Below, in pieces: positions 12,496-21,722 of a DNA stretch of 64,000 bases. This DNA is from Paulinella micropora (taxonomy: Eukaryota; Cercozoa; Imbricatea; Euglyphida): contig BJOX01000008.1 in assembly GCA_009731375.1 (NCBI GenBank), positions 1,346,428 to 1,410,427 of the forward strand, written 5' to 3'. The notes below the pieces were generated by a model. It ran no database searches and had not been told where the DNA came from. It worked only from the letters and a program-made list of their open reading frames with translations. Position 1 is the first letter of the stretch; each line of letters starts with the position of its first letter. The position numbers and the translations under genes were made by a program.

Positions 12496-14718
12496 GGTGC
12501 TGTATCTACGGGTTTGAAAAAGATTAATGAGATTTCTGTCAGCGATGTTTTAGAAAGACTGTCAGCATTATTTCAAAGCAACGAAAGCCTTTCTCCAGAC
12601 GAAAAGGGAACCAATATGGATAAGTTCAGGTTCGTTTTGAATTCTGTTGAAATGCAGACTGGCGGAACGAGGCTTCAAATAATTAATAAGTTAGATGTAT
12701 ATAAAACGAAAGGGATAATTCAAATGAATAATACAGACAACATATGCATAGCACGAGCAATTGTTGTAGTAAAAGAAAAAAAAGAAAAACACGAAGAATT
12801 CAAAGTAATAAGGATGGGACGAAAGATACAGGAGGAGATGGCAATTAAGTTGCACGAAAAAGCGAATGTCATTCCGGATGTGTGCGGTATTCCTGAAATC
12901 AAAACTTTTGCTAGCCACATTAAATACAATCTCGTTATTGTTGAATTTCCTGACAAGATTTTTTATAAGACTGACCTGCTTAATGAAAAGGGCGAGCGAC
13001 TTACGAACCTTTACATACTTAAGACTGAGAACCACTACGATGCGATAACTAATATGAAGTCTTTGCTAGGAAAAAAGAACTTCTGTGAGTTATGTCTAAG
13101 GGGATACAAAGAAAGACATGCTTGTGAATCTACTTGCAATATCTGCGAAACCAAAGCCTGTAGGGGTATTAACGATAAAAGCAATTGGACTGATTGCTAT
13201 TCGTGTAATAGAAAGTTTCCAAATATATTGTGTTTCAACAACCGCAAGAAGACGAACTGTGATATCAAAGCGAAATGTCTTTCGTGCGGACTTAATTACA
13301 GGAAGAAAAACGAGCACAAATGCGGATATGCGAAATGTCGTAATTGTAAGGAACTGAAACCACTTGAGCACCAATGCGAAATCGTGAAGAAAGACATACT
13401 ACCTTTTTCAGAGAAATACATATTCTTTGACTTTGAAGCTACACAGGACACGGGCGAGCACATAGTCAATCATGCGGAAAGCCAGTATTTCGATGCTAAG
13501 GAACCACCAGTTATCCATAAGAACATTGATGATTTCTGTAAGTGGGCTTTTGAACCTAAGCACAACGGCTTTACATTCATTGCTCATAACAGTCGCGGTT
13601 ATGACTGTCAGTTTATTCTTAAGTGGCTAGTTGATAACGGGCAGGCTCCATTCGTCATATATCAGGGCGGTAAGATAATGATAATGACTTTGAAGAAATA
13701 CCGCTTCATTGATAGCTTAAGTTTCCTTACGATGCAGTTGTCAGACTTTCCTAAGACATTCGGATTGAAGGAACTTAAAAAAGGCTTCTTCCCTCACTTC
13801 TTCAATACTGACAAGAACAAAAATTATGTAGGTGTAATGCCTAATAAAAAACACTACGGATACGACACGATGAAAGATAAGAAAAGAGCGGAATTCTTAG
13901 AATGGTATGAAAGCCAAAAAAATAACACATTTGACATGCAGAAGGAAATCGCGGAATACTGTCATAGCGATGTTGACATTTTGAGAAGGGGATGTATGGA
14001 TTTTAGAAAGCAGTTTCTAGAGTTCGGTATTGACCCGGTTCAATATACAACAATTGCGAGTTGTGTTATGGCTTTGTATCGGGCTAAGTTTATGCCAGAG
14101 AATTCAATTGCTGTGTTGAAGGCGGAAAAGCAAAACAGGATTACCTCTCGGGCTTGTGTTGAATGGATAGCATTCAGAAGTAGGTTAGACAAGACGGATA
14201 TCAAACATGCTTTCAATGGTGGTGAAAAGATGTTTAACTTAGGACAATCAAATGTTTATTGCAAAGCTACGCTTGGCAAAGCGTACGTAGACGGCTGGGA
14301 TGAAAAGAAGAAAACCGCTTACGAATTTCACGGATGTCTCTGGCACGGATGTCCAAAGTGCTTTAATGGTAATACAATCAATACTAAGAAGAATAAGACG
14401 ATGGGCGAACTATACAAGGCAACAATGAGACGAGAAAAAGAACTGAGCAAACATGTCAGCAAACTAGTATCTATCTGGGAATGTGAATGGAGATTAATGA
14501 AAACAAGTGAAAGCCTAGCGGAAGATACTAATGAACGAATTACTGAACAGGAAGGACTTAACCCGCGAGAAGCAATGTTTGGAGGTAGAACGGATGCTCT
14601 AACATTGTATTGGAAATCACGGCACGATAACGAGTATGCGAAATACGTTGACATATGCTCTCTGTATCCGACCGTTATGTTTTACGACCTTTACCCTAGC
14701 GGTCACCATACTATATAA
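12496..14718 (+). pseudogene. Protein-primed family B DNA polymerase, N-terminal two thirds (exonuclease and motif A)
   Basis: About 740 open codons. Order: Cys-rich zinc-binding region (codons about 190-290 counted from 12514, many CxxC pairs), then 3'-5' exonuclease motifs FFDFEAT (Exo I), FIAHNSRGYDCQF (Exo II) and YCHSDVDIL (Exo III). A HGCLWHGCPKCF segment and the polymerase motif A, DICSLYPT, follow near the end. These are diagnostic of the Polinton/PLV polymerase that replicates linear genomes by protein priming. The frame ends at TAA 14716, but the coding sense continues in another frame (RPNN..., then REYFGVAKVKMLP) up to 14806, so there is one frameshift here. The LRR-exon array then splits the gene. 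No good ATG in frame before 12616; the true start is probably further upstream. Confidence 0.88.
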
Positions 14719-14799
14719 GACCTAACAATGATGATGAAAGAAAAGATATGAAAAACAAAATCATAAACAGAGAATATTTCGGAGTGGCTAAGGTTAAGA

Positions 14800-15056
14800 T
14801 GCTACCATGTGCGGTAGCACTTTCCACTGGTATGTTTTGACTGCATATAGGTAAACAATAGTATTCGCAGCATCGCATTGGGTGTTAACGATATTGGGGT
14901 TGAAGGCGCCAAGGCGATTGGCCTAGCTCTTCAGGTACCTTCAGTGCTGCTGCGATTTCCTTAGCTCCATCAGCATCAATGTTATTCTCACCAAGCGACA
15001 AAGTTTGCAGCATCTTGTTCACCTGCACTCACACAAACAAAACATGATTGAAAAAG
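14800..15056. other. LRR cassette 1
   Basis: Hairpin TGCTACC-ATGTGC-GGTAGCA at 14800-14819. The + exon 14851-14934 encodes VNNSIRSIALGVNDIGVEGA and onward, ending in CAG. The shared spacer GTAC is 14935-14938. The - exon 15022-14939 encodes VNKMLQTLSLGENNIDADGA and onward. Both have AG before and GT after on their own strand. The left half of this hairpin coincides with polymerase codons (ATG CTA CC). Confidence 0.88.
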
Positions 15057-15316
15057 TGCTACCGTGCAGCGGTAGCAAAGACACAAAGTTGTGTGTATGT
15101 GTGGTCAAATTAGGTGAACACAACTGTTCAAACTCTTAACATCGGCTACAACAATCTCTGCTGCAAAGGCGCTGCACTGATCGCAGAAGCAGTTAAGGTC
15201 TGACCTCCAAAGCCTTCCCGATGGCAGCAGCTCCATCAGGGCCAATATTATTGAAGTTGAGGTTGAGGGTAGTAATGCTTTTGTTGACCTGTACCCAAAC
15301 ATCAACATTTCATCCA
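15057..15316. other. LRR cassette 2
   Basis: Hairpin TGCTACCG...CGGTAGCA at 15057-15077. The + exon 15114-15197 encodes VNTTVQTLNIGYNNLCCKGA and onward. Spacer GTCTGAC 15198-15204. The - exon 15288-15205 encodes VNKSITTLNLNFNNIGPDGA and onward. The unit is an inverted near-copy of cassette 6. Confidence 0.88.
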
Positions 15317-15613
15317 TGCTACCGGCACGGTAACATGCGGTAGCATCTCTAACAAGTTTATTTTTGCATGCAGATGAATACTTCGCTTCGAGAGCTCTAC
15401 ATGCAAAGTAACATTATTGGAGCTGAAGGTGCGAGGGCCTTTGGCGATGCTCTGAAGGTACCTTGATAACATCTGCTATTGACTGCGCACCTTGTGGTCC
15501 GATGCCGTTCCTGCCAATATCGAGGGTGGTAAGGGTTGAGTTCACCTAAACAACCCACAAGCTTGTCTTTCACATTAACCTGCACCAACATATGACAACA
15601 TATTTGCGCCTTT
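15317..15613. other. LRR cassette 3
   Basis: Extended hairpin TGCTACCGG...GCGGTAGCA at 15317-15345. The + exon 15374-15457 encodes MNTSLRELYMQSNIIGAEGA and onward; it starts with ATG instead of the usual GTN. Spacer GTAC 15458-15461. The - exon 15545-15462 encodes VNSTLTTLDIGRNGIGPQGA and onward. Its two exons resemble the opposite-strand exons of cassette 5. Confidence 0.88.
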
Positions 15614-15872
15614 TGCTGCCGCGCCGGTAGCACTAAATAAATGCTGCTGGTGTTTGAATTCAGGTCAATTCGAGCCTCACTCAACTCTCGCTCTGGAACA
15701 ACAAGGTCGGCAATGCTGGAGCTATTGCTATCGGCAAGAGTTTGGAGGTCTGACCTTGAGTGCTTCCGCGATATGCACTGCGCCTTGCGCTCCAATTTCG
15801 TTCCATCTTATGTCTAGCATTTGAAGCGTTTTATTGACCTATTTTTCAGCACACCACAAAGAAATATATGAA
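15614..15872. other. LRR cassette 4 (centre of symmetry)
   Basis: Hairpin TGCTGCCG...CGGTAGCA at 15614-15632 (one mismatch in the left arm). The + exon 15664-15747 encodes VNSSLTQLSLWNNKVGNAGA and onward. Spacer GTCTGAC 15748-15754. The - exon 15838-15755 encodes VNKTLQMLDIRWNEIGAQGA and onward. The midpoint of this spacer is close to the axis about which cassettes 2/6 and 3/5 mirror each other. Confidence 0.88.
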
Positions 15873-16193
15873 TGCTACCGCGCTGCGGTAGCAATACGTA
15901 TTTGGATGTATTTTGCCCGATAGGTTGAACGGCAAACATGTATGTCCTTTGTGTGGGTTTAGGTCAATACAGCGTTGAAAGTGTTGAGCTTATATAGCAA
16001 TAATATTGGCCCAGAGGGCGCTGCTGCGATCGCCGATATGCTTAAGGTACCTCCAACGCTTTCGCGATGTGCCGTGCTCCTTCTGCACCAATCGAGTTGA
16101 GTGAAATGTCTAGCTTCTCCAGCTTGCACTCCTTGTTGTCCTGTGCACACAAATACACTCTTACTCAGTGCACACAAATACATTCTTATTCAG
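15873..16193. other. LRR cassette 5
   Basis: Hairpin TGCTACCGC...GCGGTAGCA at 15873-15893. The + exon 15963-16046 encodes VNTALKVLSLYSNNIGPEGA and onward. Spacer GTAC 16047-16050. The - exon 16140-16051 is 90 bp and encodes DNKECKLEKLDISLNSIGAE and onward, two residues longer but still phase 0. A 28-bp tandem duplication (TGCACACAAATACA...) in the right intron explains the larger unit. Confidence 0.88.
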
Positions 16194-16461
16194 TGCTACC
16201 GCTGGCGCGGTAGCATGGATGAAATGTTGATGTTTGGGTACAGGTCAACAAGAGCATTACTACCCTCAACCTCGACTTGAATAATATTGGCACTGATGGA
16301 GCTGCTGCCATTGGGAAGGCTTTGGAGGTCCGACCTTAATTGCTTCTGCGATCAATGCAGCGCCTTTGTCGCCGAGATTGTTGTAGCCGATGTTAAGAGT
16401 TTGAACAGTTGTGTTCACCTAATTTGACCACACATACACACAACTTTGTGTCTTTGCTACC
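16194..16461. other. LRR cassette 6
   Basis: Hairpin TGCTACCGC...GCGGTAGCA at 16194-16215. The + exon 16244-16327 encodes VNKSITTLNLDLNNIGTDGA and onward. Spacer GTCCGAC 16328-16334. The - exon 16418-16335 encodes VNTTVQTLNIGYNNLGDKGA and onward. Reverse-complemented, the unit matches cassette 2 with identical intron flanks and about ten exon differences. Confidence 0.88.
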
Positions 16462-17635
16462 GCGCCTAGAAAATTACTACACCCAGTTTTACCTAAGGCG
16501 GATAGAGGAAAACTGATGTATTACCTGTGCGACAAGTGCGGAATGACAGAACAAAAGGATGAATGTAAGCACGCCGATAACGAGCGAGCAATAACTGGCA
16601 CTTGGGCAACACCCGAAATTTACAAGGCCGTAGACAAAGGCTACAAGCTAATTAAGGTATATGAGGTATGGCATTGGAAGGAGCAGAGCAGTAGCCTGTT
16701 CAAAAATTACATAAAAACTTTCTTAAAGGTTAAACAAGAGTCAAGCGGATATCCTGATGGTTGTATTACACAGGAACAAAAAAGAAACTATATTGACAGT
16801 ATGGAAGTTAGGATGGGTATTAAGATGGACGAAAACAAATAGAAGAAAACCCAGGACGGCGAGCGGTTGCTAAGTTGTGCTTAGACTCGTTGTGGGGTAA
16901 GTTTGGTGAAAAGCAAAACAAAACTAAAAACAAAATGATAAAAGACAAAGATACCTTATACAAGTTAATGAGCGATAATTCAGTCGACAACATAAACATA
17001 AACATTATTAACGACAAAATAAGAAGCGAGTTATGACCTTAAACAAGATGCGGTAAGCGACCCCGTGAAAACAAATATTGTAGTTGCTTTGTTTACGACT
17101 TGCCATGCGAGGATTAGACTATATGAGATGATGGACAAACTAGGCAACCGAATTCTATACCACGATACTGACAGTGTCATATACACAACAGACTTAACGA
17201 AAGGCGAAACAGATGTGAAAACGGGTAAGTTGTTAGGCGAATGGACGGACGAATTACACGGAGAGCAAAGATTATGACCTTTATCGGAGGCGGACCAAAG
17301 TGTTATGGATATGTATTAGATAACGGCAAAGCAAGTATGAAAGTCAAAACCTTTAGTATGAACTATGAAAACAATAAATCATTAAATTTACCAAATATGT
17401 TAAGTGTTATCAGTTGCGGACTTGGTATTAACAACAGCGACCTTATTGAGAACGGCAAGAATGAATTGTTAGAGTTGCTTAGACACAGGAAGAAAAATCG
17501 ATTGCTAAACGAATTGAAAAATCTGGTAAAGTTGTTATAGTAGAAAACAGCAAGATAACAGAGATAAACAGCAGAAAAAAATAACGAGCGAATACTTAGA
17601 AAAAATATTCAGCTTTACTTACACTAAAAGAAATA

Positions 17636-18379
17636 TTATTGGTATTGTAGACCATGCGATTGAAACAATACCGTTTGGATACTAAATGAACTGACAATAA
17701 AAACTTTATAATTATTTTTTTTGCCTTTACCCTTAAAGCTCCTGATTGTATGTATTCCTTTTGTCGGTTTAACTAACTTAGTATTTACAGCAGTCGCTCC
17801 TAACAACGACACAGGGTCGTACTTAGTTCGGTAGTTCGCAGTCTTCGCCCTCTTACCTTTTGGATTTACTCTAACAGCTACTCGGTCAATTACTCCTTCA
17901 ATGAGGTCTCTCGTGCTACTGCCTTTATTGTATGTAGTCGCCTTCACCCCCGTTTGTCGGCTTAAGTCTTTTGCTATTGTGCCACCTAGTGAATGTCCCG
18001 TCAGCTCTACATTTTCTTTACCATATTTCTTTATGACTTCGTTAACCAACTTCTGCTCTTCTTTATGTCTCGGAGTTCTTTTCAATACTCCCTTTACCAA
18101 TGCGACATCTGTAAGTAAGTCTCGCTTATCCGCACTTCCTCTAAATGCTACAATCGCCTTACCATCTTTTTCATATACTGTTGACTTTTCTTTGCTAGCG
18201 ACTGGTTTCCATCCGTCAGCTCCTTTTCGTTCAGACGAAGACAAATAGACATCCTCAGACAACTCAGCACTGCCTCCCTTTCGTCTTCTGTATTCTTTGC
18301 TCGCTTTTTTCAATGCTTCTCCGTAGCTTATGTTATGCTTAGCAGAGTAAGCCTTTACAAAGATAATCCGCTCACTCAT
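17636..18379 (-). CDS. Lipase class 3-like alpha/beta hydrolase with a viral N-terminal motif
   Basis: A 247-residue open frame. Residues about 6-30 (IIFVKAYSAKHNISYGEALK) match an N-terminal FVK-Y-A-x-x-x-N-I-S-Y-x-x-A pattern that I know from PLV and giant-virus virion proteins. The hydrolase part has the nucleophile elbow TGHSLGG (about residue 128), a likely acid in KYDPVS and a likely His in GIHTIRSF, so a full Ser-Asp-His triad is visible. Role inferred: lipid hydrolysis at entry or membrane remodelling, in the virion. It is convergent with, and overlaps by about 50 bp, the end of the polymerase gene, so the last 15-20 residues may come from a small indel. ATG at 18379 lies after an AT-rich gap shared with the divergent ORF at 18462. 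Confidence 0.7.
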   Translation of the reverse strand: MSERIIFVKAYSAKHNISYGEALKKASKEYRRRKGGSAELSEDVYLSSSERKGADGWKPVASKEKSTVYEKDGKAIVAFRGSADKRDLLTDVALVKGVLKRTPRHKEEQKLVNEVIKKYGKENVELTGHSLGGTIAKDLSRQTGVKATTYNKGSSTRDLIEGVIDRVAVRVNPKGKRAKTANYRTKYDPVSLLGATAVNTKLVKPTKGIHTIRSFKGKGKKNNYKVFIVSSFSIQTVLFQSHGLQYQ

Positions 18380-18461
18380 TGCAAAGCTACGTTTGCAAAA
18401 CGTATTCTATATTAATTATTTAATTTTCTTATTTTTTATACTCCCTACTATACACTCTACT
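18380..18461. promoter_or_regulatory. Divergent intergenic region with the AATTATTTAATTT motif
   Basis: A gap of about 80 bp between the lipase start (-) and the ExoX-C-like ORF (+). It contains AATTATTTAATTT at about 18413-18425, the same 13-mer as upstream of the 12019 ORF. It probably drives both genes; inferred from position and recurrence. Confidence 0.3.
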
Positions 18462-18737
18462 ATGACTACCCTTACAAGACTGTGCGAGAAGTTTGAAAAA
18501 CTTTCCATTGAAGGCGAAAAGAAATCATTTTCTCTCGCCGATATTCAAAAGGTAATCCACGACGAAATAAAAGCGATTGAAGAAAGAAAAGCCTCTCAAC
18601 CAAAAGACACTTTTCATTTCGGTAAATACAAAGGCAAAAAAATAGAAGACATCGCAAAGATTGACAAGCCGTATATTGAATGGTTAGTCCGTCAGCCGTG
18701 GTGTAGTAATAAAGACGAACTAAAGAAATACTTGTAA
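18462..18737 (+). CDS. Small protein with an exodeoxyribonuclease X C-terminal-like domain
   Basis: 91 residues from ATG 18462. The N-terminal half is a charged helix. The C-terminal half, FHFGKYKGKKIEDIAKIDKP followed by YIEWLVRQPW, is the F-GKYKGK-x(n)-I-A-...-Y-x-x-W pattern of the ExoX-C domain found on phage and virus nucleases and as stand-alone small proteins. No nuclease catalytic residues are present, so it may be an accessory DNA-binding module. The open frame could extend upstream to 18393, but the ATG at 18462 begins the conserved part. Confidence 0.6.
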   Translation: MTTLTRLCEKFEKLSIEGEKKSFSLADIQKVIHDEIKAIEERKASQPKDTFHFGKYKGKKIEDIAKIDKPYIEWLVRQPWCSNKDELKKYL

Positions 18738-18770
18738 TACATTGAAATGATTTTTTTCACTCTATCCACA

Positions 18771-20026
18771 TCACTGGTCTTCTAAGAAATTAACGATAAC
18801 ACTTACATTTCCTCCATTATTAACAGTCGAAACAGACTTTTGTAAAAATGTTAGATTTTCGCCAGGAGATAGTTGAACATCGTAATCTCGCAGGTCAATA
18901 AGCTGGCTAGAAGTAGCATTAACATACAGTTTAAGGATGACATCAGTTATAGTAGCACCCCCACCAATAGCAGTCGCAGAGATATCCTTTGACACAATTG
19001 AAGTTGTAGCATCGATATCGACGAAGTTCTCCGCCGTAAGCGCTCCAGTAGTTTTCACAATTCGCACTATATTAACTTTAGCGTCCTCGTTCGATATACT
19101 CACAAGAGTTGGGTAAACAATTGAATAATTGGTCACACCACCATTAAAAGTTGTTTTATTTTTTATGCTGAGAATCGGGCTTTCAGTAGTGCTCGCCTTT
19201 TCATCTCCTTCCGCTTCGTTTGTTATGCTTGTATTAATAGTGTTAGGTCCCTCAATAAACATACTACAACTAGCCGTTTTTAAACTTTGTATTCCAGTTC
19301 CACCATTATTAAATATTCGTGCCGCAAATGGAAGAGTTGTATTCCGCAGACTGACACCAGTGTTGATATTAGCATACTTAATCATATGGACTTGCTGGAA
19401 TTCGCCTGTCGTTTGATTCTCAATTGAAAACTTAATAGCTCCGAAACCTAAATACTGAAATTGAATTTGAAACACGTTTCCCTTTGTCCAATCTAGTCTA
19501 GGCATATCGCCAGTTCCATCACACGGGTCATTCCATCCCGCTTGTGGAAACAAGGTAGGCACTCCTGCTTTGGTGGGGAGAATATTCATACCGTCATTTT
19601 TAGTCTTGTAAAAATAGAAACCATTCTCTAATACACTATCACCAATACCAATAAATGAATAATAATCCTTAGTTTCATCAGTATTCCACAAGGCAGTGAA
19701 GCGACACATAACACCCATCCCTGTTCTATATTTAATTCTTTTTTTGCTTACCATAATGGCATCTGCGGTAGCTTTCGCATCTGTTTTCATTCAGCCATAT
19801 TCTCATTAAATGCTACTTTCGCATCCGTTTGAGTTAATGTCCATATCCGTGTATTAACTGTGTAGGGAAAGATTTCCTGTAATACTGGAGTTAATGAACT
19901 GGTTAAGGCTTCACCAAAAGCGGATTTCATATTATTGGTTTCAATATGACCATCGTACCCGACTTTAACATTTACGAAGTCTCCGTCAGGATTTTGGGCG
20001 ACTAAATTTCGCTGATGAGTGGACAT
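18771..20026 (-). pseudogene. Virion structural protein, one frameshift
   Basis: The N-terminal frame (20026-19787) encodes NPDGDFVNVKVGYDGHIETN and SSLTPVLQEIFPYTVNTRIW. The remainder (19790-18771) encodes RIKYRTGMGVMCRFTALWN, YLGFGAIKFSIEN and a long beta-rich C-terminus. The pieces overlap at a repeated TDAK peptide, so one small indel near 19790 splits a single gene of about 418 codons. The combination GDFVNVKVG-DGHIETN ... YR-G-GVM-RFTALW ... GNVFQIQFQYLGFGAI is a widespread aquatic phage/virus structural module as I recall it; exact role in the virion unknown. Next to the capsid gene on the same strand. Confidence 0.65.
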
Positions 20027-20080
20027 AGTTCCTATATTATTAAAAAAATAAATTAACTATCAAAAATTAATTACTACCTG

Positions 20081-21662
20081 CTAACTCATCATAATTTCAA
20101 TTCCCTTAACGACAATCCTCTGAAGAATAGCATAAGTATAATAATTCAATTGTACCGCCCCAGTCGCGCTCCATTCATACCGCCGTTCAGTATCCAAAGA
20201 CAAACCAGACACTTCATATCCCTCTTCTTCTCTTTTGTCATAAAGCGGGCGGTTGTGGTCCCAGAAATCAACGTGGAACCAGTTATACTTATACACATTA
20301 GTATTCAAAACGGCAGAACCCTTAAGTTTTTCTTCAAAAGCATATAGTCTTCATCGCGGGAACAAGTGATATCAAACTGCTGAATTCTATTACTATCCAA
20401 AATAGTGTAATAAGAAGTAATCTTAGCCTGTGCTCGGTTATCGCAATCAAATGCAGTGTTCGAACTTTCCGTATTATTAAACCCGCTAGTGTAAATTCGG
20501 CGAATCCTCTCACCCTGAGAGCGGTTCATCTTCAAAACGAATGACTGACTGCCAGCTGGAAAATTGGTTTTCCAAGAGATAGGGTATTCAGTCTTGAATG
20601 AAAAGCCTTCACCCGCAATCTTTTGTTGAACACCCAAGATAACGTTCGGGTCGGTTTCAACAGCAAGAAATAAGTTAAGGTTAGTAATATTTGCAGCCCG
20701 TGCGGCCATCGTCGCTCCTGCTCCAACACTAAGGGCATCAATTCCATAAAACAATGTTTTGCTTGTACCCTCCCACACAATCCTCAAATCAAGAATTTCA
20801 TTAAAACCAATAGTCTTATCAATTTCAAACATGGTTCCAAAAATCATACCTAGAGGAATAGACACATTGATAACGGGGTCAGCACCATTATCGGTTCCTC
20901 CTTCAAAATACTTCGCCTCCTCATAAGCAACATCGACAAAACTAGGAGCGCCAGTTCCATTCGCGATAAGAGCATCATCATGACGGCGGGCTGTGATAGA
21001 AGCTGTTGAAAGGTATTCTTAACCTCTCCCTTCAATGTAGTAGTCAAAGCACGAAGGTTGTCTTTGACAGTGTTAATTTTTCCTTCAAGGTCAGTAATCG
21101 CGGCATTATAAGTATTACCACCCCCTGTTGCAATAGCATTGTGTGCTGCAACATTTCCAACTGCAGCGATGGTATTACTCAAAGCATACAAATCGTCATA
21201 ACCAGTAGAAGGAACGGCGACAGTAGTTGGGACATGACACTTTTGAAGCAAAGACTCATAACCAGACCCAGCCCCGTGGTTTTCCAGAGCTATAAATCTT
21301 TCATAGGAAATCTCAGGCTTCCAAATCATCTTAGTGTAATTTCCCACATTTTGAAGATTACACAGATACTGACCGCTTCTGCTTCGCAGTTCAATCGTCT
21401 TAATCATTGAAAGGCAGTCCATAGGAATTCGGTGGTACCTTCCAGCATTATTAGGCGTCTCTGGCGTGTAGGTAAATCGCAAAACAGACCTCGCAAGGTT
21501 CAAAGGACGAGTAAGAATTTCAAAAGTTGATTCAATTCCTCCCACGGTTGTAATCGGCACAGTCGCAAGACTTTCGCGGGCAGTAAGTTTGTTAAGCGAA
21601 TAGTTACCGCGAATGAGTTCGCTCTGGCTGTGTGTAAGTTCTCCTCCATATTGGACAGGCAT
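20081..21662 (-). pseudogene. Major capsid protein (double-jelly-roll type), two frameshifts
   Basis: Three overlapping - strand frames read as one protein of about 525 residues. 21662-20850 starts MPVQYGGELTHSQSELIRGN with the TRPLNLARSVLRFTYTPE segment. 20865-20305 contains INVSIPLGMIFGTMFEIDK and EILDLRIVWEG. 20308-20081 ends in WSATGAVQLNYYTYAILQRI. Length, position between penton and other virion genes, and beta-rich composition fit a PLV major capsid protein; no short catalytic motif exists for this family, so the call rests on context and style. Frameshifts near 20950 and 20305 prevent a full-length product from this copy. Confidence 0.65.
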
Positions 21663-21722
21663 TTTTTCTTTTTTTTGCTTGCTGTTCTATATCTTGTAGA
21701 TAGAAAAAAATAAATAATTAAA

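Larger units (their letters stand above)
14800..16461. mobile_element. Array of six hairpin-bounded, two-stranded LRR-exon cassettes inserted in the polymerase gene
   Basis: Six units of about 257-321 bp start at 14800, 15057, 15317, 15614, 15873 and 16194; a seventh half-hairpin closes the array at 16455. Each unit starts with an inverted repeat TGCTACC...GGTAGCA and contains a + strand exon of 84 bp, a 4-7 bp spacer, and a - strand exon of 84 bp (90 bp in unit 5). All exons are bounded AG|...|GT on their own strand, are phase 0/0 and encode one ribonuclease-inhibitor-like LRR of 28 residues (consensus V-N-x-x-L-x-x-L-x-L-x-x-N-x-I-G-x-x-G-A-x-x-I-A-x-x-L-K). Spacers alternate strictly: GTAC, GTCTGAC, GTAC, GTCTGAC, GTAC, GTCCGAC. 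The host sequence on both flanks is polymerase coding sequence, and TGCTACC is present at both junctions. No transposase is encoded within. Confidence 0.9.
14719..17685 (+). pseudogene. Protein-primed DNA polymerase, continuation on both sides of the LRR insertion (motifs B and C, C-terminus)
   Basis: 14719-14806 encodes RPNNDDERKDM...VAKVKMLP. After the insertion coding resumes at about 16465 with PRKLLHPVLPKADRGKL, which is the expected next block. Four more frame changes follow. 16516-16840 holds KLMYYLCDKCGM. About 16841-17033 holds motif B, LCLDSLWGKFGEK. About 17035-17275 holds motif C, YHDTDSVIY. 17241-17540 holds the thumb region. A last piece ends TIPFGY-stop at about 17685, the typical polymerase C-terminus. 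All three polymerase motifs survive as sequence, but no continuous frame exists, so no active enzyme is expected from this copy. Confidence 0.85.

Noticed and set aside
14800-16461. Regularly spaced palindromic repeats as a CRISPR-like array
   Set aside because: Spacing is about 260-320 bp, and the intervals are LRR exon pairs and not spacers. The context is eukaryotic.
14800-16461. LRR array as a normal host gene with only sense exons, antisense similarity by chance
   Set aside because: Twelve of twelve segments show correct length, phase, splice borders and LRR consensus on their own strand; chance cannot explain this.
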